A stretch of 64,000 nt of DNA from Isosphaeraceae bacterium EP7 (GCA_038400315.1 CP151667.1:2801174-2865173); one strand, 5' to 3'. Positions 8,413 to 16,557 are shown, numbered from the stretch's first letter. Made by a program: numbers and translations. The notes: a model not told the origin generated them from the sequence alone.

Positions 8413-9455
8413 CAGTTGGACGTCCTAGGCTCGATGTTGGCCAAGTCGGGGGTATTGGACGTCCTTGGCTCGATGTTAGCTAGGTCGGGGGCATTGGACG
8501 TGCTCGGATTAATGTTGGCCAGGTCGGGGGTATTGGTCACGTCATGCTTCTGGCCGTAGCTCTTGCCCAGCGGCGAGGCGTCCTCGATCACCTTGTTGAA
8601 CTGGGCCGAGGCCAGCAGCACCAACGACGAGATCCAGAACCAGAAGAGCAGGACCATCACACCGCCCAGCGAGCCGTAGGTCTTGTCGTAGTTGCCGAAG
8701 TTCTGCACGTAGACGCGGAACCCGAAGCTCGCCAGCAGGAATAAGCCGGCACCAACGAGACTGCCGGGGGTGATCCACTCCCAGCGCTGGTCGGCGTCGG
8801 GCGCGACGTAATAGGTCAGCGCGAAGCTGGTGAGCGTGACGATCGCCAGGACCACCCACTGAACGGTCGTCGCGAGAACGACCGCCTGGTCGCTAAGGCC
8901 GAGCCATCCCATGATCTGCGGCCAGGCGACGATGGTGACCAGCGAGACGATCAGGATCAGCGCCTGGATGAACGTCATCACGACGGCGATCAGGCGCTGT
9001 CGGACGATCGAACGGCTCTCCACCACGCCGTAGATCCGGTTCATCGCGTCGATGATCGCCAGGTAGAGGCTCGAGGCCGTCCAGAGCGTGATCACCAGGC
9101 CCAGGGAGAGCAGGCCGACCGGCGGCTCCTTCTGGATCCTCGCGATCTGCGCCTCGACCACCGTGTAGGCCTCGGTCGGGAAGAACTCGCGCAGAATCTG
9201 GCGCATCTGGTCGACGGTCAGGTTCCCCACACCCTGTTCCTGGGCGTGGCCGGTGACGTCGGGAAGTAGCTTGATGATCAGCGTCAGGATCAAGGCCAGG
9301 AACGGGACGAGGGCGAGCATCCCGTAGAAGGAGACCGCCGAGGCCCTGGTGAGGATCTCGTTGTCGTTGATCCGCTTCCAGGTCCTCATCACCGCCTCCG
9401 ACGGTCGGATACCGCCGAATTTGAACGCTTCGCGGAGTCGCACAGGAATGAGCAC
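8412..9455 (-). CDS. YihY/BrkB-family inner-membrane protein with a C-terminal 13-residue repeat
   Basis: 347 aa if started at GTG 9455, which has GGAGG 7 bases upstream; an in-frame ATG at 9389 would remove the conserved FGG..P..V.RTWK leader seen in this family. Six hydrophobic helices (e.g. AVSFYGMLALVPFLALILTLI, LLSLGLVITLWTASSLYLAI, YGSLGGVMVLLFWFWISSLV) and the YGSLGGVMVLLFW signature place it in the YihY/virulence factor BrkB family, whose function is unsettled. The last ~40 residues are three copies of a 13-residue unit around PDLANIEPRTSN that is foreign to the family. The stop overlaps the next gene (TGATG). A likely sigma-54 site lies at 9550-9565. Confidence 0.85.
   Translation of the reverse strand: MLIPVRLREAFKFGGIRPSEAVMRTWKRINDNEILTRASAVSFYGMLALVPFLALILTLIIKLLPDVTGHAQEQGVGNLTVDQMRQILREFFPTEAYTVVEAQIARIQKEPPVGLLSLGLVITLWTASSLYLAIIDAMNRIYGVVESRSIVRQRLIAVVMTFIQALILIVSLVTIVAWPQIMGWLGLSDQAVVLATTVQWVVLAIVTLTSFALTYYVAPDADQRWEWITPGSLVGAGLFLLASFGFRVYVQNFGNYDKTYGSLGGVMVLLFWFWISSLVLLASAQFNKVIEDASPLGKSYGQKHDVTNTPDLANINPSTSNAPDLANIEPRTSNTPDLANIEPRTSN
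8413..8531. repeat. Three tandem 39-bp repeats inside the yihY-like 3' end
   Basis: Three imperfect in-frame copies of a 39-bp unit run up to the stop codon. They encode TPDLANINPSTSN, APDLANIEPRTSN and TPDLANIEPRTSN. The two copies nearest the stop differ at few positions and the first is more diverged. The unit length is a multiple of three, so copy-number change does not disturb the frame. Confidence 0.9.
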
Positions 9456-9549
9456 CTCGGAACCTCCAGGGATGGCCAGCTGACGAGACCCGGCCCGGGG
9501 CTGAGCCCTGAGTCGATGGGCCGGGGCGGCCGACGTGCCGATGTCCGGT

Positions 9550-9565
9550 GGCATCCGGCGTGCCA
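9550..9565 (-). promoter_or_regulatory. Candidate sigma-54 promoter for the yihY-like gene
   Basis: On the minus strand this reads TGGCACGCCGGATGCC. The -24 element TGGCAC is perfect and the -12 element is ATGC in place of TTGC, with correct GG-N10-GC spacing. The -12 lies about 96 bases before the GTG start. A weaker GG-N10-GC candidate sits nearer, at 9526-9539. Confidence 0.45.
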
Positions 9566-9659
9566 CGCGGCATGGCGTTCGCCTTGAACACCGGCCAGCA
9601 AAGACCGAAGCCCGAACACCATTCGTCCAAGACCATCCCCAATCCGGAGGGACACGTCC

Positions 9660-10139
9660 ATGATCGCCAAGACACAGAACCGCGTCGTCCTGGCCCTGGC
9701 CCTGCTGGCGGCCGGGTGCAACAACGGCCCGGACGGGGCCGGCATCCTCAATCCTAACCCCGGAACCGGCTCTTCGGAACGGGGCGCCGAGCGCACCGAC
9801 CAGCCCAGCCCGACCCCCAACGGCGACGGCATGGCCGGCGGCGCCGCGGGGGCACCCACCCCGACGCCCCCCGGAATCACCGACGGCATGGACAGGACCT
9901 CCGCCGGCCTGGCCGGCTCCGACGTCGGCGGGACCGGCAACGCAGGCGGAACCGGGGCCCGCAACGGCGGCCGGGGGGGTTCGGATGCCGCGGGCGTCAA
10001 GGACTCGCAGACCGCAAAGGATGCCGAGGCCGTGCGTGCCACGCCACCAACCATCGAGTCGCCCGCCGGCAACAGCGCCGCGGGAGAGACGAAACCGGCC
10101 GGAAACATCGAGACGGGCACTCCCAAGAGCCCACAGTGA
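9660..10139 (+). CDS. Low-complexity lipoprotein, unknown
   Basis: 159 aa with a GGAGGG ribosome binding site before the ATG. The signal peptide ends in a lipobox (LLAAGC), so the mature protein should start with a lipidated Cys19 or Cys20. The rest is Gly/Pro/Thr/Asn-rich without a fold I recognise (e.g. GGAAGAPTPTPPGI, GGTGNAGGTGARNGGRGG) and is probably disordered. It is divergent from the yihY-like gene across a ~200-base intergenic region. A second lipoprotein of similar style lies at 20133. Confidence 0.65.
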   Translation: MIAKTQNRVVLALALLAAGCNNGPDGAGILNPNPGTGSSERGAERTDQPSPTPNGDGMAGGAAGAPTPTPPGITDGMDRTSAGLAGSDVGGTGNAGGTGARNGGRGGSDAAGVKDSQTAKDAEAVRATPPTIESPAGNSAAGETKPAGNIETGTPKSPQ

Positions 10140-10217
10140 CCCGAGCAGGCAACGGCAACGGCCGATGTGAAGCGAAGCGACGACCCCAAGAGTCATGCAT
10201 CCGGAGGACGACCCGCG

Positions 10218-10784
10218 ATGGACCCCATCTCCGCACTCGTCGACAAGACCGAGGAGCTGCTCGGTCACAGCCCGCACCCGGCCATCGTCGCCTTGCCCCT
10301 GGGTGCCTGGACCGTCAGCAATCTGTGCGACGGCCTGGCGCTGGCCACCGGCGACGATTCATTCGACGATGCCGCCCAGATTAGCATGGGCATCGGCCTG
10401 CTGGGCGCCGCCGGTGCGATCGTCACGGGGATCCGCGACTACAGCAAGATCCCCCAGGATCGCCCGAGCCACGACGTGGCGACGGCGCACGGCCTAGGCA
10501 ACGCCCTGGTCAGCAGCCTCTTCGTGGCCAGCTACATCATGAGAGCCCGGGCCTCGGCCAGAAATGAGCCCCCCGGCACGCTCGCCAGGGTGCTCGCCCT
10601 GGCCGGCGGCGGCCTGTCGGCTTACACCGGCTGGCTCGGCGGCAAGCTCGTCTCAGAGTACGGCGAGGGGGTCAAGCCGGTCATGGACCAGCTCTCGCGC
10701 GCCGAGGACCAGGAAGATAGCGACCATTCCACGGGCCGCGATCGTCTCCAGGCGGGCACACCGCTCGGCTCTTTGACCGTCTGA
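10218..10784 (+). CDS. DUF2231-like membrane protein
   Basis: 188 aa from ATG 10218, chosen over an in-frame ATG at 10167 because GGAGG precedes it. Four hydrophobic segments lie at about 20-45 (HPAIVALPLGAWTVSNL), 60-80, 100-120 and 135-150. The HPA(I/L)V...P.G entry motif and the GxxTGxxD-like loop fit DUF2231 (predicted four-helix membrane proteins, possibly haem- or redox-linked). The tail after residue 160 is polar. It is followed by hairpins at 10803-10907. Confidence 0.65.
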   Translation: MDPISALVDKTEELLGHSPHPAIVALPLGAWTVSNLCDGLALATGDDSFDDAAQISMGIGLLGAAGAIVTGIRDYSKIPQDRPSHDVATAHGLGNALVSSLFVASYIMRARASARNEPPGTLARVLALAGGGLSAYTGWLGGKLVSEYGEGVKPVMDQLSRAEDQEDSDHSTGRDRLQAGTPLGSLTV

Positions 10785-10802
10785 GACCTGCGTCCCAATC
10801 CA

Positions 10803-10848
10803 CCCGAGGCCATGCCTTTATCACGAGATGGGCATGCCTCGGGGGTTT
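10803..10848 (+). terminator. Probable intrinsic terminator after the DUF2231 gene
   Basis: CCCGAGGCCATGCC pairs with GGCATGCCTCGGG with a single bulged C and a 14-base loop, then GGTTT. It starts 18 bases after the stop. The T-tract is short, so efficiency is uncertain. Confidence 0.5.
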
Positions 10849-10867
10849 CGTGCTGATTCGAACGACG

Positions 10868-10907
10868 ACGAGGGCCGCCGGGTTGTGGCGGACCCGGCGG
10901 CCCTCGT
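10868..10907. terminator. Perfect 15-bp GC hairpin between convergent genes
   Basis: ACGAGGGCCGCCGGG pairs perfectly with its inverse across a 10-base loop. It lies 27 bases past the stop of the minus-strand ferritin-like gene. No T-run follows on either strand. It probably blocks read-through or stabilises the mRNA 3' end. Confidence 0.5.
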
Positions 10908-10934
10908 GGATCGATCGAGGTCGAGCGGCAGGGC

Positions 10935-11453
10935 TCAGGCCTTCTTGGCCGTCAGCTCGCCGCGGGCACCGCGGGTGACCAGCGTGGCGAGCACCTTCTG
11001 GAGCGCGTCTCGGTGGGTTTCCTCCTCGGCGAGGACCGTCGCCAGCTCCTCGGAACTCTGAGTATCGCCGATGGCGGCGAAAGCCTCGACCCAGGCGCGA
11101 GACCAGTGGATGGCGTTGGATTTGGCGCCGAGGTCCTTGCCGACGAGATCCAGGGAGCTGGCCCCCATCTCGCCGACCTTGTCCTTGATCCGGCCGATGG
11201 CCTCGCCGATGCCGCCGCCTGCCCCGCGGCTGGGGGTGTCGCCGTATCGCGCCGCGATCGTCGAGACGACCTCGCGGTGACGCGCCACCGACTTGGCGAT
11301 CTCGCTGTACAGCAGGGCCAGCTCGGCGTCGGGCGGGGATTGGGCCCGGGCCTCGGCCTCGGTCTTCATCCCGTCGAGCGAGTCGACCCCCTTGGAGAAC
11401 TGCTCGAGGATCCAGGCGCGGTCGATCGTTACTGTCGGCGTCGTCGTTGCCAT
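10935..11453 (-). CDS. Ferritin-like four-helix protein (DUF892-like), putative
   Basis: 172 aa from ATG 11453; an in-frame ATG at 11465 is the alternative. The protein is mostly alpha-helical. An N-terminal helix (DRAWILEQFSKGVDSL) is followed by AELALLYSEIAKSVARHREVV and a C-terminal helix carrying EELATVLAEEETHRDAL. The spaced Glu and E..H residues could form a di-metal site as in ferritin-like stress proteins (YciE/DUF892 and relatives), but I cannot align a full set of ligands. A near-consensus sigma-54 site lies ~85 bases upstream. The family call is tentative. Confidence 0.45.
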   Translation of the reverse strand: MATTTPTVTIDRAWILEQFSKGVDSLDGMKTEAEARAQSPPDAELALLYSEIAKSVARHREVVSTIAARYGDTPSRGAGGGIGEAIGRIKDKVGEMGASSLDLVGKDLGAKSNAIHWSRAWVEAFAAIGDTQSSEELATVLAEEETHRDALQKVLATLVTRGARGELTAKKA

Positions 11454-11545
11454 GGCAATATCCATTCGGGAAAGTCGGGACATCGCCGCTTCGGGCCGCC
11501 CTCTCGGCGAAACCCGCCCGTGGCGTTTCTTGATCGAAGATCCAA

Positions 11546-11561
11546 GGCAATGGCCGTGCCG
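11546..11561 (-). promoter_or_regulatory. Candidate sigma-54 promoter for the ferritin-like gene
   Basis: On the minus strand this reads CGGCACGGCCATTGCC. It matches GGCAC at -24 and TTGC at -12 with exact spacing, differing from consensus only at the first and last positions. The -12 is 82-94 bases before the start. Confidence 0.55.
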
Positions 11562-11611
11562 GGGCCGCACGCAATTCCAAGCCCCGGCCCGCACGTCGAG
11601 GGCGGCTCGGG

Positions 11612-12727
11612 TCAGTCCTCGCTTGAGGGCGATCGAGCGGGCCAATCCAGCACGATCGTGGTCCCATGACCGGGGGCGACGTCGAGCCTGGCGTTGCCGC
11701 CGAGGAGCTGGCTGACCCAGGCCGCGACGGCCAGGTCGAGGCCTCGACGCTCGGCCGCCACGCCGTTGAGGCGTTCGAAGACCCTCGGGTGCAAGGTGAT
11801 CGGCTCGACGTACGAGGGCGGGGGCTGGTCGACGGCGATCGAGACGACCCAGCGGTCGGCATCGTCCTGGCCGCCACCCTCGCCCGAAAGGCGCAGGCGG
11901 ATCGGCGTGTCGCCCGAGATCGCCCCGGCCGCGTTGGACAGCGAGTAGAAGATTGCCTGGCCCACCAGGGTCTGGTCGAGCGAGGCCTCGACCGGGCAAG
12001 TTGCGTCGATCTCGAGATCGACGCGAGGGGCGGGGGCCGGCATCTTGGACTGCCACTTCTCGATGATTTCCTCCGCCAGCCGCCTCGGGTCGAACGGCAC
12101 CGGCCGGATGTCGTCGAGCATCATCCCGATCCGGCAATAGTCGCTCAGTTGGGCGAGCATCTTCTCCATCTGGGCCGAGTTCACGCGGATGCAGCGCAGG
12201 TCTTCGTCGAGGTCGGGGGCCTTCCGCCCGAGGACGTGCTCGAGCACCTGGATGGCCAGGCCCATCGCGTTGAGCGGCGTCCGCAGGTCATGCACGACGA
12301 CGGCCAGGAAATTCGGGTCGAGCGAGCTGGATGCCAGCGTGTCATCGCGCCGGGCGATGAGCCGCCGGAGTCGCGTGACGACCTCCTCGGGCTCGGCCCC
12401 TTGCAGGACGAAGTCGTCGAAGTGATCGAGCCTCTCCGGGGCCCCCCCGGGGAAGACGACGGCGAGGACCGGAATCTTCGCCGAGCGGGCCTGGGCCAAC
12501 AGCGATTCGCCCGGCTCCCCCTTCACACCGCCTGGCATGCCGCCGGACGCCGGCTCGACGTAGACAAGGACCGACGGCGCGGTCGAACGGAGCAGGCCGA
12601 AGGTCTCTCCATCCGCGGCGGCGTCGATGACGTTGAAGCCCAGGTCACGGATCGCGTCGATCGACCGGTCGGCTTCCGCGTCCTTGCTCTCGCGAACGAC
12701 GAGGATCGCGACCGATGAGGTTGTCAT
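11612..12727 (-). CDS. Sensor histidine kinase with a degenerate N-terminal receiver
   Basis: 371 aa from ATG 12727 (MTTSSVAILVV); an in-frame ATG at 12766 adds 13 residues. Residues 1-120 look like a CheY-type receiver, but the phospho-acceptor Asp is absent: the strand reads SVLVYVEPASGG where LVLLDLxMPG is expected. The H-box is VVHDLRTPLNAMG (around residue 140), with the His and following dimerisation helices. The ATP-binding domain keeps an N-box-like SLSNAAGAI and a GHGTTI G2 box, while the G1 DxGxG is poorly preserved (VDQPPP). No membrane helix is visible, so it is a cytoplasmic kinase. It is divergent from the sigma-54 response regulator, a natural partner. Confidence 0.7.
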   Translation of the reverse strand: MTTSSVAILVVRESKDAEADRSIDAIRDLGFNVIDAAADGETFGLLRSTAPSVLVYVEPASGGMPGGVKGEPGESLLAQARSAKIPVLAVVFPGGAPERLDHFDDFVLQGAEPEEVVTRLRRLIARRDDTLASSSLDPNFLAVVVHDLRTPLNAMGLAIQVLEHVLGRKAPDLDEDLRCIRVNSAQMEKMLAQLSDYCRIGMMLDDIRPVPFDPRRLAEEIIEKWQSKMPAPAPRVDLEIDATCPVEASLDQTLVGQAIFYSLSNAAGAISGDTPIRLRLSGEGGGQDDADRWVVSIAVDQPPPSYVEPITLHPRVFERLNGVAAERRGLDLAVAAWVSQLLGGNARLDVAPGHGTTIVLDWPARSPSSED

Positions 12728-13246
12728 CGCAATGGTTCCAGCTCGGCTTCGACCTGACGACTTCATGGGTACGCCGCACTCCCTGTCGGATCGTATTCGG
12801 CGGGATGAGGCCGAGGTCCGGGGTGGGGACCCGAATTGCCTCGCCCGGCCCTGAATATCCGACGTTCAAGGGGCTCTCATTGCCCGCGGGCAGACACAGA
12901 AGTCGACCGCCGCGGACCATCGCGGAGGTCGGCTCTCGAAGAGGTGCCTGGACCGAAGGCAAACCCGGCTGGATCCGGGTGAGCCTGATAGACCTTCCTC
13001 AGGCTTCGAGCTAGCAGCAACTCCCACGCCGCAAATCTTGTCGCCGAAAGTTTTCGTATGCTAACGAAAGGCCCGCGAATGAGCACTTGATTTCTCGCCG
13101 GCGATAAATAGTTTGCTATTCATCGTGGGCTTCTCGACGCTAGGAGATCGCCACGACTTTTCGGCACTAAATTTCCTAGTAGCCGAGCAAGCGGACGCCC
13201 GAACTGGGCGTCAGGCCGGTCATCCTGGCGACGGGTGGGGGAGAGA
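12728..13246. promoter_or_regulatory. 519-bp divergent regulatory region between kinase and response regulator
   Basis: No supported gene lies here. The part nearest the regulator (about 13030-13170) is clearly AT-richer than its surroundings. It contains inverted repeats TTTCGT-N6-ACGAAA (13052-13069) and AATAG-N4-CTATT (13107-13120), which could be operators for a dimeric regulator. No convincing sigma-54 or -35/-10 pair was found. Confidence 0.35.
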
Positions 13247-14641
13247 ATGCGACGTAAGGTACTGGTCGTGGATGACGATGCGTACGGGACGACCCAGCTA
13301 CGCAAGCTCCTGGAGTCCGATGAGATCAGCGTGGACACGGTTTCCAGCGGCCAGGAAGCCCTGACCGCGCTGGCCGAGGTCGACTACAGCGTCCTGATCA
13401 CCGACCTGCGGATGCCCGGCATGGGGGGCATGGACCTGATCCGCGAAGTGGCCCAGCGCCGGGTCCTGGTCACCACCATCGTGACGACGGCCTTCGGGTC
13501 GATCGACCGGGTAGTCGAGGCGATGCGGCTCGGCGCTTACGACTTCCTGACCAAGCCCATCGACCCCACCTATCTCAGGTTGGTGATGGACCGCGCCCTG
13601 AAGAAGCGGGCGCTGCAGGACGAGGTTCTCAGGCTCCGCCAGCAACTGAAGGAGAACTTCAGCTTCAACGGCATTATCAGCAAGAATCCGAAGATGCACT
13701 CCATCTTCGAGCTGGTCCGCCACATCGCCGGGACCAAGAGCACCGTCCTCGTCGAGGGGGAGACGGGCACCGGAAAGGAGCTGATCGCCAAGGCGGTGCA
13801 TTACAGCAGCGAGGACCGGCAGGGCAACCTGATCGCGATCAATTGCGCCGCGCTGCCCGAGAACCTGCTCGAGAGCGAACTGTTTGGCCACGAGCGCGGG
13901 GCCTTCACCTCGGCCGACGCCCGCCGAAAGGGGCGATTCGAGCTGGCCGACAAGGGGACGATTTTCCTCGACGAGATCGGCGACATCTCGCCGGCCATGC
14001 AGGCCAAGCTGCTGCGAGTGCTCCAGGAGCGCAAGTTCGAGCGCGTCGGCGGGCACGAGACCATCGAGGTCGACATCCGCGTCGTCGCCGCGACGAATAA
14101 GAGCCTGGAGAACGAGGTCAAGGAGGGGAAGTTCCGCGAGGACCTCTACTATCGCCTCAATGTCATCAAGATCGACCTGCCACCGCTACGCGACCGGCCC
14201 GAGGACATCCCGCTGCTGGTCACCCACTTCCTCAACAAGTACGCACGCCCCAACGAGCCGGCCAAGCGGGTCTCGCCCGAGGCCATGGACCGGATGCTCG
14301 TCTATCGCTGGCCCGGAAACATCCGCGAGCTGGAGAACGCCGTCGAGCGGGCCGCGGTGACCACCGTCGGCGACACGATCAACGTCGACAACCTCCCCCA
14401 GCGCGTCACCGGGCACAGCGTCGAGGACAAGCCCAAGTTCGAGATCGACCTGTCCCAGCCGCTGCCGTATTACCTGAATCAGGCGACCGAGCAGATCGAG
14501 CGGCAGTACATCCTCAAGGCCCTGGAGAAGAGCCGCGGGAACGTCGGCCGCTGCGCCGAGCTCTGCGGGCTGTCGCGCCGGAGCATCTCGGGAAAGATCA
14601 GCCAGTACGAGATCGACAAGTACCCCTTCAAGTCAACCTGA
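13247..14641 (+). CDS. Sigma-54-dependent response regulator (NtrC/ZraR family)
   Basis: 464 aa from ATG 13247, preceded by a GGGGGAGAG ribosome binding site. The receiver (1-115) has VVDDD, phospho-acceptor D53 (LITDLRMPG) and K103 (TKP). The AAA+ domain (~140-375) has Walker A GETGTGKE (171-178), Walker B GTIFLDEIGD, and arginine-finger/sensor motifs (FREDLYYRLNVIKIDLPPLR, YRWPGNIRELENAVERA). The sigma-54-contacting loop reads GAFTSA (218-223), not GAFTGA. The C-terminus is a Fis-type HTH (RGNVGRCAELCGLSRRSI). It should activate RpoN promoters when phosphorylated. Five candidate RpoN sites lie within 8 kb. Confidence 0.93.
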   Translation: MRRKVLVVDDDAYGTTQLRKLLESDEISVDTVSSGQEALTALAEVDYSVLITDLRMPGMGGMDLIREVAQRRVLVTTIVTTAFGSIDRVVEAMRLGAYDFLTKPIDPTYLRLVMDRALKKRALQDEVLRLRQQLKENFSFNGIISKNPKMHSIFELVRHIAGTKSTVLVEGETGTGKELIAKAVHYSSEDRQGNLIAINCAALPENLLESELFGHERGAFTSADARRKGRFELADKGTIFLDEIGDISPAMQAKLLRVLQERKFERVGGHETIEVDIRVVAATNKSLENEVKEGKFREDLYYRLNVIKIDLPPLRDRPEDIPLLVTHFLNKYARPNEPAKRVSPEAMDRMLVYRWPGNIRELENAVERAAVTTVGDTINVDNLPQRVTGHSVEDKPKFEIDLSQPLPYYLNQATEQIERQYILKALEKSRGNVGRCAELCGLSRRSISGKISQYEIDKYPFKST

Positions 14642-14647
14642 GGCGGC

Positions 14648-14663
14648 CGGCCCGCGACTTGCA
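14648..14663 (+). promoter_or_regulatory. Weak candidate sigma-54 promoter before the CBS gene
   Basis: CGGCCC-GCGAC-TTGCA has a perfect -12 and correct spacing but two mismatches in the -24. The -12 is 66 bases before ATG 14728, the same distance as in the stronger sites nearby. It lies immediately after the response-regulator stop. Confidence 0.35.
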
Positions 14664-14727
14664 GTCTCGCTCCGGGAGTGAAGGGGCGATCGCCCCGGCC
14701 GCCGACGCTCCCGGAGCTTGCTCGCCC

Positions 14728-15180
14728 ATGGCCACCTCCCGCGCCCTGACGCAGACCGCCGCCGACCTGATGACTGCGGCCCCGCGGACCTGCTCGATCT
14801 ACAGCACCGTGCTCGAGGCCGTCATGATCTTCCGCGACGCCGAGTGCGGCGCCGTGCCGGTGCTCGATGACGGCAAGCCGGTCGGCATCCTCACCGACCG
14901 CGACGTCGCGCTGTCGCTGGCCGACCACGCCAACGTCACCGATCTCCAGGTCACCGACATCATGACCCAGGGGGTCGTCACGATCGAGCCGGAGGCGACG
15001 CTCGTCGAGATTCAGGCCAAGTTCACCGAGCACGCCGTCCGGCGGCTCCTGGTCGTCGACCCGGACGGCCAGCTCGTCGGCATCGTCTCCTGGTCCGACG
15101 TCGCCCCCTGGTTGGACAACGCATCCGTGGGCCAGGTGGTCACCGACGTCGTCGCCGAGCCGGGCACCGGGCCGGTCTGA
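14728..15180 (+). CDS. Tandem CBS-domain protein
   Basis: 150 aa from ATG 14728; the frame is open further upstream. It consists of two CBS motifs only: residues ~10-65 (AADLMTAAPRTCSIYSTV ... GAVPVLDDGKPVGILTDRD) and ~75-130 (VTDIMTQGVVTIEPEATL ... RRLLVVDPDGQLVGIVSWSD). Such stand-alone Bateman modules bind adenine nucleotides and act as energy or stress sensors. The gene ends 25 bases from the convergent lipid-kinase gene. Its target is unknown. Confidence 0.85.
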   Translation: MATSRALTQTAADLMTAAPRTCSIYSTVLEAVMIFRDAECGAVPVLDDGKPVGILTDRDVALSLADHANVTDLQVTDIMTQGVVTIEPEATLVEIQAKFTEHAVRRLLVVDPDGQLVGIVSWSDVAPWLDNASVGQVVTDVVAEPGTGPV

Positions 15181-15205
15181 TCCGACCCGACCTGCCTCGG
15201 CACGA

Positions 15206-16117
15206 TCAGGGAGTGTCATCCGGGGGGGCCAGGACGCGGAGGACACCGGGGACGACCTCGACCGTCAGCGGCGTCTGCCCCCTCGACTCGCCGTCCAGGG
15301 TGACCCCCTGCGGCGGGTCCGCCTCGATCGAGACGTTGCGGGCCTTGATGAACAGGTCGCCGGGGCGATCCAGCGGGACCTGGAGCTTCAGGAGGGCCAT
15401 CGTCCCGGCCACCTCCCAGCGGCTGCGTGCCCCCATCGCATAGATAACCAGCTCGCCGTCGTCCATCCGGCTCCCTTCGGAGACGAGCACCCCCCCGCCA
15501 TAATATCGGCCGTTGCCGATGACCAGCTCGCGGGCCTCCACGCGGATGGTGCCCGCCTCGGTCGTGATCGTCGCCTTGAAGGTGGGCGAACGGATCAGGG
15601 CGTGCAGCCCGACGACCGCATAGACGGCCCGCCCGAACCAGAGCTTCAGGCTCGGCGAGACGTCGCGCGAGACCGCCGCCGCCGCCACGCCGACGTGAGC
15701 CGCGTTGAGGAACCAACCGACATTGGCCCGGGCCAGGTCGACAAACCGCCAGCAGGCCCCCGCGGCGACATCGGCGGCCCCGTCGAGGTCGACCGGGATG
15801 AGCAACGTCCGGGCGAAGTCGTTGGCCGTCCCCATCGGGATCACGCCGAGGGCGACCCCGGTGCGTGCGATGAGAGGCGCCACCGTGGCAATCGTGCCAT
15901 CGCCGCCGCCCACGATCAGGCGGTCGGGCTCGTCGGCCAGCAGGTCGCGGGCGGCCTGCCCGAGTTCATCGGGCCTGGAGACCTGGATGACCCGTCCGAC
16001 CTGAAGGCCGCGGTCTTTCAGCGCCCCCAGGGCCGCCGAGGTCGCGTGCTCACCGGTCCTCGACCTGGCGTTGATGAGCAGCGCGGCCCGCCTGCCGATC
16101 GACACGTCGTCTGTCAC
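15206..16117 (-). CDS. Diacylglycerol/lipid kinase family protein (YegS/DgkB-like)
   Basis: 303 aa. The N-terminal catalytic domain has the nucleotide-binding GGGDGT motif (IVGGGDGTIATVA, around residue 70) and the IPMGTANDFAR signature, both diagnostic of the DAGK catalytic fold. The C-terminal beta domain ends in LDGE (VTLDGESRGQTPL). It phosphorylates a membrane lipid, probably diacylglycerol or a related lipid alcohol. Its start overlaps the Holin-X stop (ATGA), so the two are translationally coupled at the end of a four-gene operon starting at 17364. Confidence 0.88.
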   Translation of the reverse strand: MTDDVSIGRRAALLINARSRTGEHATSAALGALKDRGLQVGRVIQVSRPDELGQAARDLLADEPDRLIVGGGDGTIATVAPLIARTGVALGVIPMGTANDFARTLLIPVDLDGAADVAAGACWRFVDLARANVGWFLNAAHVGVAAAAVSRDVSPSLKLWFGRAVYAVVGLHALIRSPTFKATITTEAGTIRVEARELVIGNGRYYGGGVLVSEGSRMDDGELVIYAMGARSRWEVAGTMALLKLQVPLDRPGDLFIKARNVSIEADPPQGVTLDGESRGQTPLTVEVVPGVLRVLAPPDDTP

Positions 16118-16557
16118 GAGATGCGTCTCGGGGCCACGGAGCGGCCGCTGTGCAGCAGGACCGTCTTGATCCAGGAGACGTTGCGGGTCAGCTCGTCGCG
16201 TGATCTGCGGAAGCTGCCGAAGCTCTTCGTCAGGCCCAGATAGCCGACGTAGGACACCACCAGCGCCACCGCAAGGGCCGCGGCAGCCGTGGCCAGGAAC
16301 GCCAGGCTGGTGCGCCAGCCCGTCGACTCGGCCACCAGATAGGCCAGGCCCACCAGTGCGACGGGCACCGTCGACAGCGCCACCACCACGCCCGTGGCCA
16401 GAAGTGTCGCCGGGACCGTGGCCTGGCTGGTGCTCTCTCTTAGATCGGCCAGCGCCAGCTTGCCCTGCAGCTCGGCCAACGACGCGATGTCGCCGCCGAG
16501 GCCCGCCACGCTCTCGACGACCCCTTCCAGGGGCGTGGCGATCCCGTTGTTCTTCAT
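16114..16557 (-). CDS. Holin-X (holin superfamily III) type membrane protein
   Basis: 147 aa from ATG 16557, which overlaps the previous stop as TGATG; an in-frame ATG at 16575 is possible. An amphipathic N-terminal helix (ASLAELQGKLALADLRES) precedes two long hydrophobic helices (ATLLATGVVVALSTVPVALVGLAYLV and SLAFLATAAAALAVALVVSYVGYL), then a basic C-terminus. This matches the putative actinobacterial Holin-X family, found widely in non-phage stress loci. I see no other phage gene, so a membrane-organising role is more likely than lysis. Confidence 0.7.
   Translation of the reverse strand: MKNNGIATPLEGVVESVAGLGGDIASLAELQGKLALADLRESTSQATVPATLLATGVVVALSTVPVALVGLAYLVAESTGWRTSLAFLATAAAALAVALVVSYVGYLGLTKSFGSFRRSRDELTRNVSWIKTVLLHSGRSVAPRRIS

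Noticed and set aside
16114..16557. Holin-X protein as evidence of a prophage
   Set aside because: No integrase, terminase, capsid or lysozyme genes nearby; this family occurs widely in non-phage stress loci.
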